A stretch of DNA of 64,000 nucleotides from Nitrospira_D sp019636945 (lineage in GTDB: Bacteria; Nitrospirota; Nitrospiria; Nitrospirales; Nitrospiraceae), in the NCBI RefSeq assembly GCF_047338595.1, contig NZ_JBLFBO010000008.1:62001-126000 (forward strand). The letters are read 5' to 3'. Made by a program: the position numbers and the translations under genes. Shown here one piece after another: positions 53,307 to 62,758 of this stretch (its first letter is position 1; every line of letters starts with the position of its first letter). A model generated the notes under the pieces. The model had not been told where the DNA came from and ran no database searches. It was given only the letters and a program-made list of their open reading frames with translations.

Positions 53307-54695
53307 ATGAAGTCTCAACTGCGAACCACGCATGGCGTGCTACTGGGTTTGGCTGTAGGCGGGCTCTTTTTGCCGGGTTGTGTCGCACAGCAGTCCGACT
53401 TGAAAAAAACTGAAAAAGACTTCAAACAGACCAGTGCCAAGCAGACTCAAGAAATTACGACACTACGCGAGTATGAAATTCCCCAGTTACGCGGAGAACT
53501 GGAGAAGGCGCTGCATCTGACCAAAGACCTTCAGGCCAGGCAGGAAGATCTTAAATACCGGTCGGCGCAGGCGGAGCAGCAGACTAAGAAACTTGAGCAG
53601 TTGGCGGCGAAGTTGGAAACCGACGGTAGTACTCGCTATCTGTGGATGCAGAAGAGCTTTGAGACTCAGGATGCGAAGGTATCGGCAAGGCTGGACGATC
53701 TGGCAAAGGCGATGGAATCACTCAAGAAAGAAGTCATCGATGTCGTGCAACGCACGAATGAGGGATTGGCAAAGCGTGTTGATGCCAAGTTGGAGGGGCA
53801 CCAAAAGGAGCTGACCGAGCACCAGAATAGGATCGAGCAGGTTTCTCAAAAGTTTACGCAGTTTAATCAGGCGTTGTCAGGGTTTCGAGAAGCGCTGACC
53901 GGTCTGAATGATCGTGTCGGTGAAGGAGAGCATGCTTCAAAGAACCTTGCGGCAAAGATCGATGCGGACTCAAAAACTGCGGCGACGCATGCGGAAGATG
54001 TGAATCGGAGCGTGGTCTCCATCACCAAGGCACTTGAAGCCGTCGGCAAAAAAGTCACGGCTCGACTCGACGAGCAAGATGGCCGCATTGATGCCCTGGT
54101 GAAGACGATTGAGCAGGTGTCGCATAAGCCAGTGTCATTGCAGCAGGCAACTAAGTCTTCCCAGCATTCGTCGTTGGGACCGAATGAGACGGCGCTGGAA
54201 GGAGGAGATGCATCAAGAGTGTCTGCCGGGCAGGACACATCAGGTAGCGCGACGACGATTGTGCCTCCTCAAGAATCAGCCAAGTCGGAACTTCCTCAGG
54301 TTACATCCGATCCCCCTGATCGAGTTCGCTATGAACGGTTATTGGCTTTGTTTCGAGAGGGGGATTTGGAAGGAGCCAAGCAGGGATTTGCCTCATTTCT
54401 GGACGAGTTTCCCAATTCGAACCTTGCGCCCAACGCGCGCTTTTGGTTGGGGGAGTCCTATTTTCGCAAGAATGATTTTCAGAAAGCGATTGATGCGTAC
54501 GATAAGGTAGAGGTCGATTATCCGAGTAGTGAAAAGGTGCCGTCGGCCATTCTGAAGAAAGGGTACGCGTATCTGGCCATGAAGGACAAGAAACGAGCTT
54601 CATCGGCCTTCAAACAGGTTGTCACGCTCTACCCCAAGAGTGTCGAAGCAGGGAAGGCATCCGACAAGTTGGGTCAACTGAAGGAGGTGCGGTAA
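53307..54695 (+). CDS. CpoB/YbgF-like lipoprotein with long coiled coil
   Basis: 462 residues from ATG 53307. Lipobox LPGC (near residue 25). Residues about 30-280 are a long, nearly continuous coiled coil. A low-complexity linker (about 290-345) leads to C-terminal TPRs (about 350-460) of the CpoB type: GDLEGAKQGFASFLDEFPNS, NARFWLGESYFRKNDFQKAI. CpoB coordinates Tol-Pal with PBP1B. Followed by a second, shorter homolog. Confidence 0.85.
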   Translation: MKSQLRTTHGVLLGLAVGGLFLPGCVAQQSDLKKTEKDFKQTSAKQTQEITTLREYEIPQLRGELEKALHLTKDLQARQEDLKYRSAQAEQQTKKLEQLAAKLETDGSTRYLWMQKSFETQDAKVSARLDDLAKAMESLKKEVIDVVQRTNEGLAKRVDAKLEGHQKELTEHQNRIEQVSQKFTQFNQALSGFREALTGLNDRVGEGEHASKNLAAKIDADSKTAATHAEDVNRSVVSITKALEAVGKKVTARLDEQDGRIDALVKTIEQVSHKPVSLQQATKSSQHSSLGPNETALEGGDASRVSAGQDTSGSATTIVPPQESAKSELPQVTSDPPDRVRYERLLALFREGDLEGAKQGFASFLDEFPNSNLAPNARFWLGESYFRKNDFQKAIDAYDKVEVDYPSSEKVPSAILKKGYAYLAMKDKKRASSAFKQVVTLYPKSVEAGKASDKLGQLKEVR

Positions 54696-54698
54696 AGC

Positions 54699-55469
54699 AT
54701 GCGAGTCCGTACCGTCATGTCCACAGCGGTGATAGGGGGATGGTTGGGATGGGTGATGGTGTTTGCCGGATGCGCCAAGCATGCGGACTTCATGCAGACT
54801 CGGGACCAGCTTTCGATCATCTCCAAGACACAGGATCAGGATCATCAACGGGTTGATGCGGTGGTCCGTCGCTTGGAAGCGATCGAGCGGAGCAAGGACA
54901 GCAAGGACACGGACGTGACCAAGTCACGCTTTGATGATGTGACGGCTCGTATCCAGAAGCTGGAAAGCCGACTTGCGAAGATGGAAGAGACCGTGAGCCA
55001 GGCATCTGCCAGGTTGGACTCCTCACCCGAACTACGTGCGGCGAAGGCGGTGAAGTCGACACCTCCGGTTGAGGCCGTGGTGACCGCATCGGGCATCACG
55101 CCCACCTCGGCGTTTAATTTGGCTTACAATGATTATCTGAACGGGAAATATGAGCTCTCTATTGCCGGGTTCCAACGGTTCATCAAAGACTTTCCTGGCA
55201 CGTCCCTGACTCCCAATGCCCAATACTGGTTGGGCGAGTCCTATTACAATCTGAAAGAGTATGGGCGAGCCATTCAGACCTTTGAGTATCTTGTTGCAGA
55301 GTATCCCGGGAATGAAAAAATGCCGGCGGCGCTCTACAAACTTGGGTTGGCGACGGCTGAAACCGGCGATCTTGCCAAATCGAGGAAGAATCTAAAACGG
55401 GTGCTTGAGGAGTTTCCATCGTCGGATGAGTCCAAGTTGGCCAAGCATAAATTGGCCGAGCTCCGATGA
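54699..55469 (+). CDS. cpoB: Tol-Pal system protein CpoB/YbgF
   Basis: 256 residues, ATG four bases after the preceding stop. Lipobox FAGC (near 25), short coiled coil (about 30-110) and C-terminal TPRs (NDYLNGKYELSIAGFQRFIKDFPGT, NAQYWLGESYYNLKEYGRAI). Normal CpoB length. Tandem with the longer homolog, so one gene arose from the other by duplication. Confidence 0.9.
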   Translation: MRVRTVMSTAVIGGWLGWVMVFAGCAKHADFMQTRDQLSIISKTQDQDHQRVDAVVRRLEAIERSKDSKDTDVTKSRFDDVTARIQKLESRLAKMEETVSQASARLDSSPELRAAKAVKSTPPVEAVVTASGITPTSAFNLAYNDYLNGKYELSIAGFQRFIKDFPGTSLTPNAQYWLGESYYNLKEYGRAIQTFEYLVAEYPGNEKMPAALYKLGLATAETGDLAKSRKNLKRVLEEFPSSDESKLAKHKLAELR

Positions 55470-55533
55470 GCGTCCCTGCTGTTCGACGTCCTGCCTTGTT
55501 CCCATTCCCATCGTGCATGAGGAGCCTGGTGCT

Positions 55534-57312
55534 GTGCTGAAGACAGACGACAGCACCAAGATCCGCCTATTGCCGGAAGACGTGATTGGTCGCATCGCAG
55601 CCGGGGAAGTCGTTGAGCGCCCTGCTGCCGTCGTGAAAGAACTTCTTGAAAACAGCATTGATGCCGGGAGTCGTTCCGTCTCAATCGACGTGGACGATGG
55701 AGGCCTCTCCTTAATTCGGGTGACCGATGATGGAGAGGGGATGAGTCGTCAGGATGCGATCCGTGCGTTTCAACGCCATGCCACGAGTAAACTTCGGTCT
55801 GATGCCGATCTGTGGTCCATTCGGACGATGGGGTTTCGGGGAGAAGCGTTGCCAAGCATCGCGGCTGTTTCGCATGTCCGATTGTTGACCGCGACACGTT
55901 CTGACGAGGTAGGGACGAAGTTGGACGTCGTGGGGGGACTCGTTGGAAACATGACCGACGCCCCTCCGGTCGTCGGGACCAGGATTGAGGTGACGGCGCT
56001 GTTCGAGCATCAGCCGGCCAGGAAAAAGTTTTTGAAGTCTGCCCCGACGGAGTGCACGCACATCATTCGGGTGGTGCAACAGGCGGCGCTGGCATGGCCG
56101 GCTATCCAATTTCGTTTCACCCAGAATGCGCAGGAACTTCTGAACTACCCGACCGTGCGATCAGAAAGGGAGCGGATCGCCCAAGTGTACCCGCGTGCGT
56201 TTCTTGATCACGGTCTTCCTCTCCATGACGGGCAAACCGGCGCCAGCCTCACGGGGTACATTATTGATGCGGTCCATGCCAAGCCCTCGCGTATTCCGCA
56301 AGAATTGTTTGTGAATCGTCGACCTGTTCGGAGCCTGACCGTGTCCCACGCCGTCGGAGAAGGCTATGGTTCATTTCTGCCTCGAGGTTGCCATCCACGA
56401 TTCGTCCTGTTCCTGGATGTCGATCCGGAGCGCGTGGATGTCAATGTCCATCCGACGAAACGAGAAGTGCGTTTCTCGGATAATGAATTTATTCATCAGC
56501 TTGTTCGACGAGCGGTTCGTCAGCGGCTGAGTGGTGGAGTGGGCGCACCGGGACGCGATGACATTGAGGTATCTGAGCGGGCTACTCCCCATGTCGCTGT
56601 TTCGTGGCCAGATTCTTCGGGCATGACCAGGTCTCGTCCAACGGAGACGACAGTCTTGCCACAGCCAGGTCCAGAGATTCAGCTGGCGTTTGTAAGTGAA
56701 GCGGCGGAGCCCTATGTGCGAGTGCCTGCCGGAGAAGTGGTGGCGTTGGGACAGATCAACCGGACATTCCTCGTTGCCCAAGTTGGGGGAGATCTGGTGG
56801 TGGTCGATCAACATACAGCCCATGAGCGGGTGTTGTTTGAGCGGTTGTATCGGACGTGGACGGCCCGCAGTCTTCAGGCTCAACCGCTGCTTCTGCCCGA
56901 TCCGCTGGATTTGTCGCCGGATCATGTGGCCTTGATCCTGCGCTATCAGGAGGAGCTCGGGAAGTTGGGATTGGAAATCGAGCCGTTCGGCGCCACCACG
57001 GTCTTGCTCCGATCGACGCCGGTCGGACTTGGTCCAGTCGACCCGAAAGTGTTTCTGGAGGACCTGCTAGAGGACTTGCATCAATGGGAGCGAGTTCCTG
57101 CACTCGAGGCGCGAGTGCGGCCGGTGTTGGCGTCGTTGGCCTGCCATGGTGCCGTCCGAGCTGGACGCTCCATGCAACTGGATGAAATCAAGATGTTGGT
57201 CGAAGAGTGGCGATCGGAGGGAGAGATCACCACCTGTCCCCATGGAAGACGAACGTCGTTTCGACTCAGCACCGACGATCTCGAGAAAATGTTCGGACGA
57301 GCCGGTTGGTAG
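55534..57312 (+). CDS. mutL: DNA mismatch repair protein MutL
   Basis: 592 residues from GTG 55534 (GAGGAG upstream), since IRLLPEDVIGRIAAGEVVERP starts soon after. N-terminal GHKL ATPase: ENSIDAGS, DDGEGMS, GFRGEALPSIAAVS. C-terminal domain has an endonuclease-like metal motif DQHTAHERVLFE (usual DQHA) plus ACHGAVRAG and CPHGRR, so it is an endonuclease-type MutL, as in organisms without MutH. Next gene is miaA, as in many bacteria. Confidence 0.95.
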   Translation: MLKTDDSTKIRLLPEDVIGRIAAGEVVERPAAVVKELLENSIDAGSRSVSIDVDDGGLSLIRVTDDGEGMSRQDAIRAFQRHATSKLRSDADLWSIRTMGFRGEALPSIAAVSHVRLLTATRSDEVGTKLDVVGGLVGNMTDAPPVVGTRIEVTALFEHQPARKKFLKSAPTECTHIIRVVQQAALAWPAIQFRFTQNAQELLNYPTVRSERERIAQVYPRAFLDHGLPLHDGQTGASLTGYIIDAVHAKPSRIPQELFVNRRPVRSLTVSHAVGEGYGSFLPRGCHPRFVLFLDVDPERVDVNVHPTKREVRFSDNEFIHQLVRRAVRQRLSGGVGAPGRDDIEVSERATPHVAVSWPDSSGMTRSRPTETTVLPQPGPEIQLAFVSEAAEPYVRVPAGEVVALGQINRTFLVAQVGGDLVVVDQHTAHERVLFERLYRTWTARSLQAQPLLLPDPLDLSPDHVALILRYQEELGKLGLEIEPFGATTVLLRSTPVGLGPVDPKVFLEDLLEDLHQWERVPALEARVRPVLASLACHGAVRAGRSMQLDEIKMLVEEWRSEGEITTCPHGRRTSFRLSTDDLEKMFGRAGW

Positions 57313-57386
57313 CTCATGCAAGGTGCAAGAGCGACTCATGTTCGATGGATCTGGTGGCGCTGTGGTGAACAGTTCTGGTCGGTGGT

Positions 57387-58391
57387 GTGACCATGCGGGT
57401 GGACATTGCACGTCGCCATCGTCCCTTGGTCGTCCTGCTGGGGCCAACTGCGGTTGGAAAAAGTCGAGTTGCGATACAGGTCGCCAAACATTTTGGCACC
57501 GAGATTCTGACGGCGGATTCGCGTCAAGTGTATCGCGGAATGGATATTGGAACGGACAAGCCGACTGCCGAGGACCTGCAGACGGTTCGGCACCGGCTTC
57601 TAGATCTGGTGAATCCGGATGAAGCATTCAATACTGGGTGGTATCGACGTGCTGCGTTGGACCATATCGAGCAGTTATACGTTGCCGACCTGTTGCCTCT
57701 CGTCGTTGGGGGGACCGGCCTCTACATCAGAACTCTGATCAGAGGCCTCTGTCCTGCCCCGCAGGCTGATCCCATCGTGAGAGCGGACCTCAAGAAATTG
57801 CGGGAGCAGGCTGGACGAACCGGCCTGTATGCCGAGTTGATGCGTGTCGATCCTGCTGCAGCGGCTAGATTGCATCCGAACGATGAGTCGAAGGTCATGC
57901 GGGCGCTGGAAGTGTATCGGCTGTCTGGACGTTTGATGTCCGAGATGCAGGCTGAACATCAGTTTCACGAGGCACCCTTTTCGGCACTGGTGATCGGACT
58001 TCATCGAGCTAAAGAGGCGCTCTATCGACGGATCGATGAACGCATCGATTGGCAGCTGGCCCATGGAATGATAGAAGAGACACGGTCGTTGCTCGATCGA
58101 GGATACGGGCGCGAGCTTGGGTCAATGAAAGGTCTTGGGTATCGGCACATTGGCGCCTATTTGGCGAACGAATATGAACATGCGGAAATGGTGCGTCAAT
58201 TCAAACGTGATACCAGACGGTTTGCAAAACGGCAGATGACCTGGTTTCGAAAGGAGCCCGGTGTGGAGTGGTTCTTCATTGATGAAGACGAGCCGCTCGA
58301 ACAGGTGGGGAGGCGAGTCATCACGCGCATCGACGAATTTCTGCAAGGGCATGGGACACAACAACAGCCTGCTGCGTTGCGGGCATGGTGA
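57387..58391 (+). CDS. miaA: tRNA dimethylallyltransferase
   Basis: 334 residues from GTG 57387 (ATG 57393 near). P-loop GPTAVGKS (about 19-26), TADSRQVYRGMDIGTDKP, GGTGLYI, and late GLGYRHIGAYL plus RRFAKRQMTWFR. It prenylates A37 of tRNAs reading UNN codons. Start overlaps no other gene; 75 bases after mutL. Confidence 0.96.
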   Translation: MTMRVDIARRHRPLVVLLGPTAVGKSRVAIQVAKHFGTEILTADSRQVYRGMDIGTDKPTAEDLQTVRHRLLDLVNPDEAFNTGWYRRAALDHIEQLYVADLLPLVVGGTGLYIRTLIRGLCPAPQADPIVRADLKKLREQAGRTGLYAELMRVDPAAAARLHPNDESKVMRALEVYRLSGRLMSEMQAEHQFHEAPFSALVIGLHRAKEALYRRIDERIDWQLAHGMIEETRSLLDRGYGRELGSMKGLGYRHIGAYLANEYEHAEMVRQFKRDTRRFAKRQMTWFRKEPGVEWFFIDEDEPLEQVGRRVITRIDEFLQGHGTQQQPAALRAW

Positions 58392-58406
58392 GAAAAGGGA
58401 TTTGGG

Positions 58407-59306
58407 ATGCCGAACAAAAAACAGGATAAGCGGGTAACAGTCGGAGTGATCGGAGGAAGCGGACTGTATGAGATTGAAGGGTTGACGGGTGTTCGCTCGA
58501 TTCGAGTGCGTACGCCGTTCGGAGCTCCCTCCGATGCGGTCAAAGTGGGTATGTTCGAAGGGATTCGAGTGGCGTTTCTGTCTCGCCACGGACAAGGGCA
58601 TCTGTTGAATCCCAGTGAAATCAACTATCGCGCCAACATTTTTGCACTCAAGTCCCTCGGGGTCTCGCATGTCATTTCGGTCAGTGCCGTGGGCAGCATG
58701 AAAGAATCGATTCATCCGGGTGACGTCGTGGTGCCAGACCAGTTCATCGATCTCACCAAACGCCGCGTCTCGACGTTTTTTGATCGGGGTCTTGTGGCGC
58801 ATGTTGCATTCGGCGAGCCGATTTGTGCGGAGCTCGGCCGCGCGTTGCGCTCCGCCGGTGAGCGAGTCGGGGCCACGCTGCATGCTCATGGTACCTACGT
58901 GTGCATGGAAGGCCCGCAGTTTTCGACCAAGGCGGAATCACGGCTCTACCGGCAATGGGGTGTCGATGTGATCGGGATGACCAATATGCCGGAAGCCAAG
59001 CTGGCTCGTGAGGCGGAGTTGTGTTATGCGACATTGGCCTTGGTCACGGACTATGACTGCTGGCACGAGACGGAAGAGGCGGTCACCGTGGAGGCCGTGC
59101 TGGACACCCTGCATCGCAACGTTGCTTTGGCGAAACAGATTCTCCGGACGGTCATGCCGTCGTTCGCACATCCGATCGAGTGTGCCTGTCATCGCGCGTT
59201 GGACCATGCGATTTTGACCGCACCGAAGCGGATACCGACAGCGGTGCGGAAGAAGCTCTCAGTACTCATCGACCGTGCCCTGACACCACAGAAAGGAGCT
59301 CGTTAG
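58407..59306 (+). CDS. mtnP: S-methyl-5'-thioadenosine phosphorylase
   Basis: 299 residues. Phosphorylase family: VIGGSGLYEIEGL, LSRHGQGHLLNPSEINYRANI, SAVGSM, YVCMEGPQFSTKAES and VTDYDCWHE as in MTA phosphorylases. It releases adenine and 5-methylthioribose-1-phosphate from methylthioadenosine. Followed by a PfkB kinase 4 bases later. Confidence 0.95.
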   Translation: MPNKKQDKRVTVGVIGGSGLYEIEGLTGVRSIRVRTPFGAPSDAVKVGMFEGIRVAFLSRHGQGHLLNPSEINYRANIFALKSLGVSHVISVSAVGSMKESIHPGDVVVPDQFIDLTKRRVSTFFDRGLVAHVAFGEPICAELGRALRSAGERVGATLHAHGTYVCMEGPQFSTKAESRLYRQWGVDVIGMTNMPEAKLAREAELCYATLALVTDYDCWHETEEAVTVEAVLDTLHRNVALAKQILRTVMPSFAHPIECACHRALDHAILTAPKRIPTAVRKKLSVLIDRALTPQKGAR

Positions 59307-59309
59307 GCA

Positions 59310-60221
59310 ATGGGGAAATTGTTAGTGGTTGGATCGGTTGCGTTGGATACGGTGAAAACGCCCTTCGGCGAAGGGACGGAGATTCTGGGAGGGTCGGCCA
59401 CGTACTTCTCCACGGCGGCGAGTTTCTTTACATCAGTGGCGCTCATTGCGGTAGTCGGGGAAGACTTTCCTCAGCAGCATGTCGCGTTTCTGAAGAGCCG
59501 CGGAATTGATCTGACGGGATTGGAGCGGCGACCAGGAGCGACCTTCCGCTGGAAAGGGGAGTACACCCATCAGTTGAATGAAGCGCACACACTGGATACG
59601 CAGCTTAACGTGTTCGAGACGTTTCGCCCGCAGATTCCCGAGGCGTATCGGGAGCCGGATGTGTTGTTCCTTGGGAATATTCACCCCGAGCTTCAGCTCG
59701 ATGTGTTGCAGAAAGTGAAACGCCCAGCGCTCGTGGCCTCTGACACGATGAACTTCTGGATCAATGGCCAGCGGGAGGCCTTGTGGAAAGTGCTGGAGAA
59801 GGTCGATGTCTTGATCATCAACGACGGCGAAGCACGTGCCTTGGGTCAGGACACCAATCTCGTGAAAGTGGCGAAGTTGGTGCTGTCACGAGGACCCAAA
59901 CATCTCATCGTGAAGCGAGGAGAATACGGCGTCCTCATGTTCAATGAAAAGCAGGTATTCGGCGCACCGGCATTTCCACTTGAAGACGTGCGCGATCCGA
60001 CCGGTGCCGGCGATACCTTTGCCGGTGGGTTTTTGGGCTATCTTGCCGCCACCGGAAACCGTTCCCCTGAGGCCATGAGGCAAGCCATCATCTTTGGAAG
60101 CGTCATGGCGTCATTTACAGTAGAAGCCTTTAGTCTTGACCGATTGCGAATCCTGGATTACAAAGAGATTCAGGCACGGTTCGCTGAATTCAAGCGACTC
60201 ACGCATTTTGAGGACGTATGA
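59310..60221 (+). CDS. PfkB-family carbohydrate/nucleoside kinase
   Basis: 303 residues. N-terminal VGSVALDTVKTPFG and GGSATYFSTAAS; C-terminal anion hole DPTGAGDTFAGGFLGYLA with the catalytic Asp. PfkB fold; substrate unknown. Tight coupling to mtnP suggests a purine/methylthioribose-related or adenosine-like substrate, an inference only. Its stop overlaps the next ATG. Confidence 0.9.
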   Translation: MGKLLVVGSVALDTVKTPFGEGTEILGGSATYFSTAASFFTSVALIAVVGEDFPQQHVAFLKSRGIDLTGLERRPGATFRWKGEYTHQLNEAHTLDTQLNVFETFRPQIPEAYREPDVLFLGNIHPELQLDVLQKVKRPALVASDTMNFWINGQREALWKVLEKVDVLIINDGEARALGQDTNLVKVAKLVLSRGPKHLIVKRGEYGVLMFNEKQVFGAPAFPLEDVRDPTGAGDTFAGGFLGYLAATGNRSPEAMRQAIIFGSVMASFTVEAFSLDRLRILDYKEIQARFAEFKRLTHFEDV

Positions 60222-60907
60222 CGATCTGGAACAGACACCGACCCCATCGAGATCAAGCCTGTCGCGCATTGATCTTGATATGGCTTGGACTAGCCAGCGT
60301 CGTGGCGGGCTGTGCGACAGAGAAAGAGGTTCTGCAAAAATCGCAAGGGCATTATCAAGAAGGAGTGGCGAGCCTCCCGGGGGATCGGCAGCAGGCCTTC
60401 GTGTCGTTCCAGAAAGCTGTTCAATTGAACCCAAATAACAAAGAAGCACGATATGCCTTAGGACATGTCTACGCGCTGCAAGGCAAATTGCCGTATGCGG
60501 AAGAGCAGTTTCGTGCGGCGCTGAAGATCGACGAGAGCTACTCCGAAGCGCATACGTATCTGGGGCAAGTTTTAGCCAATCAGGATCGGTGGGTGGAGGC
60601 GATGCAATCCTATCGGTCGGCGTTGGCGAATCCCTTGTACCCCACGCCGGATCTGGCTCGCTTTCATCTTGGCCGTGCCCTGGCGCACCAGGGCGATCTC
60701 CAGGGAGCGATGGAGGCGTTCGAAGATGCGGCCTCCGCCAGTCCGCCGACGGTTCCGCCAGCGATGACGCATCTTGAGCTGGGCCGTGTGTACTCTCAGC
60801 TCGGCTACACGACGCGCGCGCGAGAAGTGCTGAAGAAAGTGGCGACATTGGACAAGGGGGGCGAGTGGGCGACAGCGGCGTCAGATCTCTTGACGCGATT
60901 GAAGTAG
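60218..60907 (+). CDS. TPR lipoprotein
   Basis: 229 residues; ATG overlaps the kinase stop by 4 bases. Lipobox VAGC (near residue 32). Four or five tetratricopeptide repeats (about 42-225): AFVSFQKAVQLNPNNKEARY, AEEQFRAALKIDESYSEAHT, and so on. Resembles PilF/PilW-type or generic outer-membrane TPR lipoproteins. Role unknown. Confidence 0.85.
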   Translation: MTIWNRHRPHRDQACRALILIWLGLASVVAGCATEKEVLQKSQGHYQEGVASLPGDRQQAFVSFQKAVQLNPNNKEARYALGHVYALQGKLPYAEEQFRAALKIDESYSEAHTYLGQVLANQDRWVEAMQSYRSALANPLYPTPDLARFHLGRALAHQGDLQGAMEAFEDAASASPPTVPPAMTHLELGRVYSQLGYTTRAREVLKKVATLDKGGEWATAASDLLTRLK

Positions 60908-60914
60908 GAGACCT

Positions 60915-61847
60915 ATGGAGTCGGTCGGCGAATTCTTTCGGCAGGTCCGTGAAACCAAAGGATTGACCATCGATGAGGTTGCGTCGAAAACTCGTATTCG
61001 CACGGATTTCGTCAAGGCGCTCGAGGACGGCAATTTTGCCAAACTGCCTGATCAGGTCTTCGCGAGAGGGTTCGTGCGGTCGTATGCGAGATCGCTTGGA
61101 TTGGACGAGGAAGACGCGATTCATCGGTTTATTCAATCGGCCGGCTCTTTTTACGAGAAACAGGATGAGCGGGAACGGCTCAAGGTTCGCCAGATTGAGG
61201 AGGACCGTAAGCGTCAGGCCAATCGAAAAGCGGTGGCGATTGCTATTGGTATTGCCGTCCTGACGCTCGTCTTCCTGTTGAGTCGTGAGCAATCCACGGT
61301 GTTCCGGCGCGGTGCACCAGAACAGGTCTCCGCGACGAAACGGACGACTCAACCGAATAAGGACGTGGCGGAATCGGTGACTCGCGAGCCTGAGCGTTCG
61401 GCCGACGCAGCCAAATCAATCGAATCACCGGCCGGAGCTCTCCAGAAGACGACCGCAGAAGCTCCGCGTCGCCAGGAGCCGGCGGTGGTTGAGGTCGTGG
61501 CGTCACGAGTTGAATCCGACGCAGCGCCGACAGGGGCGCTTGGTTCTTCTGGCAGTGATGGCCCCCTGGCGGGGATTGGTCTGAGCGCGATCGAGAACCA
61601 TGGAGATGGGCAACTGGTCTTGGACCTGGAAGCAACCGAGTTGAGCTGGGTCGTCGTGCAGATCGATAATGGGAGTCCGCAAGAGTCATTGCTTCGGCCT
61701 GGTGAAAAGGGGCACTGGACGGGGCAGGATCAATTTATTCTCACCCTCGGGAACGCCGGTGGTGTGAAAGCTGAGCTCAATGGCAAACCGCAAAAACCCT
61801 TCGGCCCCAGCGGCAAAGTCGCCCGTGATATCGTGCTGAAGCGATAG
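60915..61847 (+). CDS. rodZ: RodZ-like cytoskeleton/shape protein
   Basis: 310 residues. N-terminal HTH_25 domain (FFRQVRETKGLTIDEVASKTRIRTDFVKALE), conserved ARGFVRSYARSLGLD, one membrane helix (about 108-124), low-complexity linker and a C-terminal DUF4115 beta domain (LEATELSWVVVQIDNG…FILTLGNAGGVKAELNG). RodZ links MreB to the wall-synthesis machinery. Last gene of the run starting at tolQ. Confidence 0.92.
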   Translation: MESVGEFFRQVRETKGLTIDEVASKTRIRTDFVKALEDGNFAKLPDQVFARGFVRSYARSLGLDEEDAIHRFIQSAGSFYEKQDERERLKVRQIEEDRKRQANRKAVAIAIGIAVLTLVFLLSREQSTVFRRGAPEQVSATKRTTQPNKDVAESVTREPERSADAAKSIESPAGALQKTTAEAPRRQEPAVVEVVASRVESDAAPTGALGSSGSDGPLAGIGLSAIENHGDGQLVLDLEATELSWVVVQIDNGSPQESLLRPGEKGHWTGQDQFILTLGNAGGVKAELNGKPQKPFGPSGKVARDIVLKR

Positions 61848-61873
61848 TTCTACCGCACTGGGCGTATTTCTTT

Positions 61874-62008
61874 TCATGTAACCAGCACCATGAGAATCTC
61901 ACGAGCCTCAATGAGGCGTGGCTGGCCTCGGTGAGGCGCAAAGGTGTCACGAATGGATTGAATGTAGGAAGAGGCGATCTGATGAGCTGCATAAATAGCG
62001 AGATTCAT
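61874..62008 (-). CDS. Possible 44-residue small protein
   Basis: Start ATG at 62008 with an A-rich upstream stretch only. Composition (two amphipathic helices, LIEAREILMVLVT end) is protein-like, but no family or ribosome-binding site supports it. The DNA carries two GCCTC/GAGGC inverted repeats at about 61906-61939. Confidence 0.3.
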   Translation of the reverse strand: MNLAIYAAHQIASSYIQSIRDTFAPHRGQPRLIEAREILMVLVT

Positions 62009-62226
62009 AGGGTTTCTTTTGGATAGGAATTGGCATGGGGCTTGTACGTCTTCGACCCGAGAGCAGGAAATATCACGGTGATGCCGAGGGATGTTTCCTT
62101 GACAGAAATTTAGACTGGTTGGTATAGTTCGGGCGTTTAACTGGCCATTGAATGTAGAGAAGATGAGTCGGCGGCCTGAGGTTCTCTTCAGGCTGGGTGG
62201 GTTTAACATATCAAGGAGGACATGTG
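62009..62226. other. Upstream region of the cytochrome c gene
   Basis: No gene supported. A strong AAGGAGG ribosome-binding site for the cytochrome lies at 62212-62218. No clean promoter pair was found. Confidence 0.35.
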
Positions 62227-62673
62227 ATGGGGTATCTGTCCAAGTTTTTGGGAATTGCTGCAGCGGTGATGTTTCTCTCCGTCTCGGTCGTGGGAGCAGA
62301 AGAAAAGGATCCGACCAAGCCCCGCGTTCCGCCGGATCAGATGGCGGATGCAAAGGCTCTGAAGAATCCGATCGCAACCTCGCCCGAAAGTATCGCCAAG
62401 GGCAAAGCGCTGTATGAAGGGAAAGGTACCTGCTTCAATTGCCATGGCAAGGCTGGCGATGGACAGGGCGAAGCGGGCAAGATCCTCAATCCGAGCCCCC
62501 GCGACTTCACCAATTGCAAGTTCCACAAGAAGCGGAAAGATGGCGAGCTTATGTGGGTCATCAAGAACGGCAGCCCTGGAACCGGAATGGTGTCCTTGGT
62601 CCCGGCTGCGATCACCGAGGAAGAAGCGTGGAACATCATCAATTATGAGCGGAGCTTCTGCAAGGGCGAGTAA
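62227..62673 (+). CDS. Monohaem class I cytochrome c
   Basis: 148 residues from ATG 62227 (AAGGAGG upstream). Signal peptide cleaved near VVGAEE. Haem motif CFNCH at about residue 78-82; the likely distal Met ligand is in GTGMVSLVP. Two further cysteines (TNCKF, RSFCKGE) could form a disulfide. A periplasmic electron carrier; in nitrifiers such proteins shuttle electrons between oxidoreductases and terminal oxidases. Followed by a strong terminator, hence a single-gene unit. Confidence 0.9.
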   Translation: MGYLSKFLGIAAAVMFLSVSVVGAEEKDPTKPRVPPDQMADAKALKNPIATSPESIAKGKALYEGKGTCFNCHGKAGDGQGEAGKILNPSPRDFTNCKFHKKRKDGELMWVIKNGSPGTGMVSLVPAAITEEEAWNIINYERSFCKGE

Positions 62674-62716
62674 TCAATCGCTCGACAGATTCTCGTAAGC
62701 TCTTAAGAACGCTGAG

Positions 62717-62758
62717 AAAAAGAGAGGGTGGGGAGGGAACTCCTCACCCTCTCTTTTT
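62717..62758 (+). terminator. Strong intrinsic terminator of the cytochrome c gene
   Basis: A perfect 14-bp stem (AAAAAGAGAGGGTG with CACCCTCTCTTTTT) encloses a short loop and ends in a T-run, 44 bases after the stop. Symmetric A/T ends would also work in reverse. Confidence 0.92.

Noticed and set aside
61686..62377. Longer minus-strand reading frames between rodZ and the cytochrome
   Set aside because: They overlap rodZ or the strong cytochrome start, are rich in Arg/Pro/Ser as antisense shadows are, and lack ribosome-binding sites; only a 44-codon part is listed, at low confidence.
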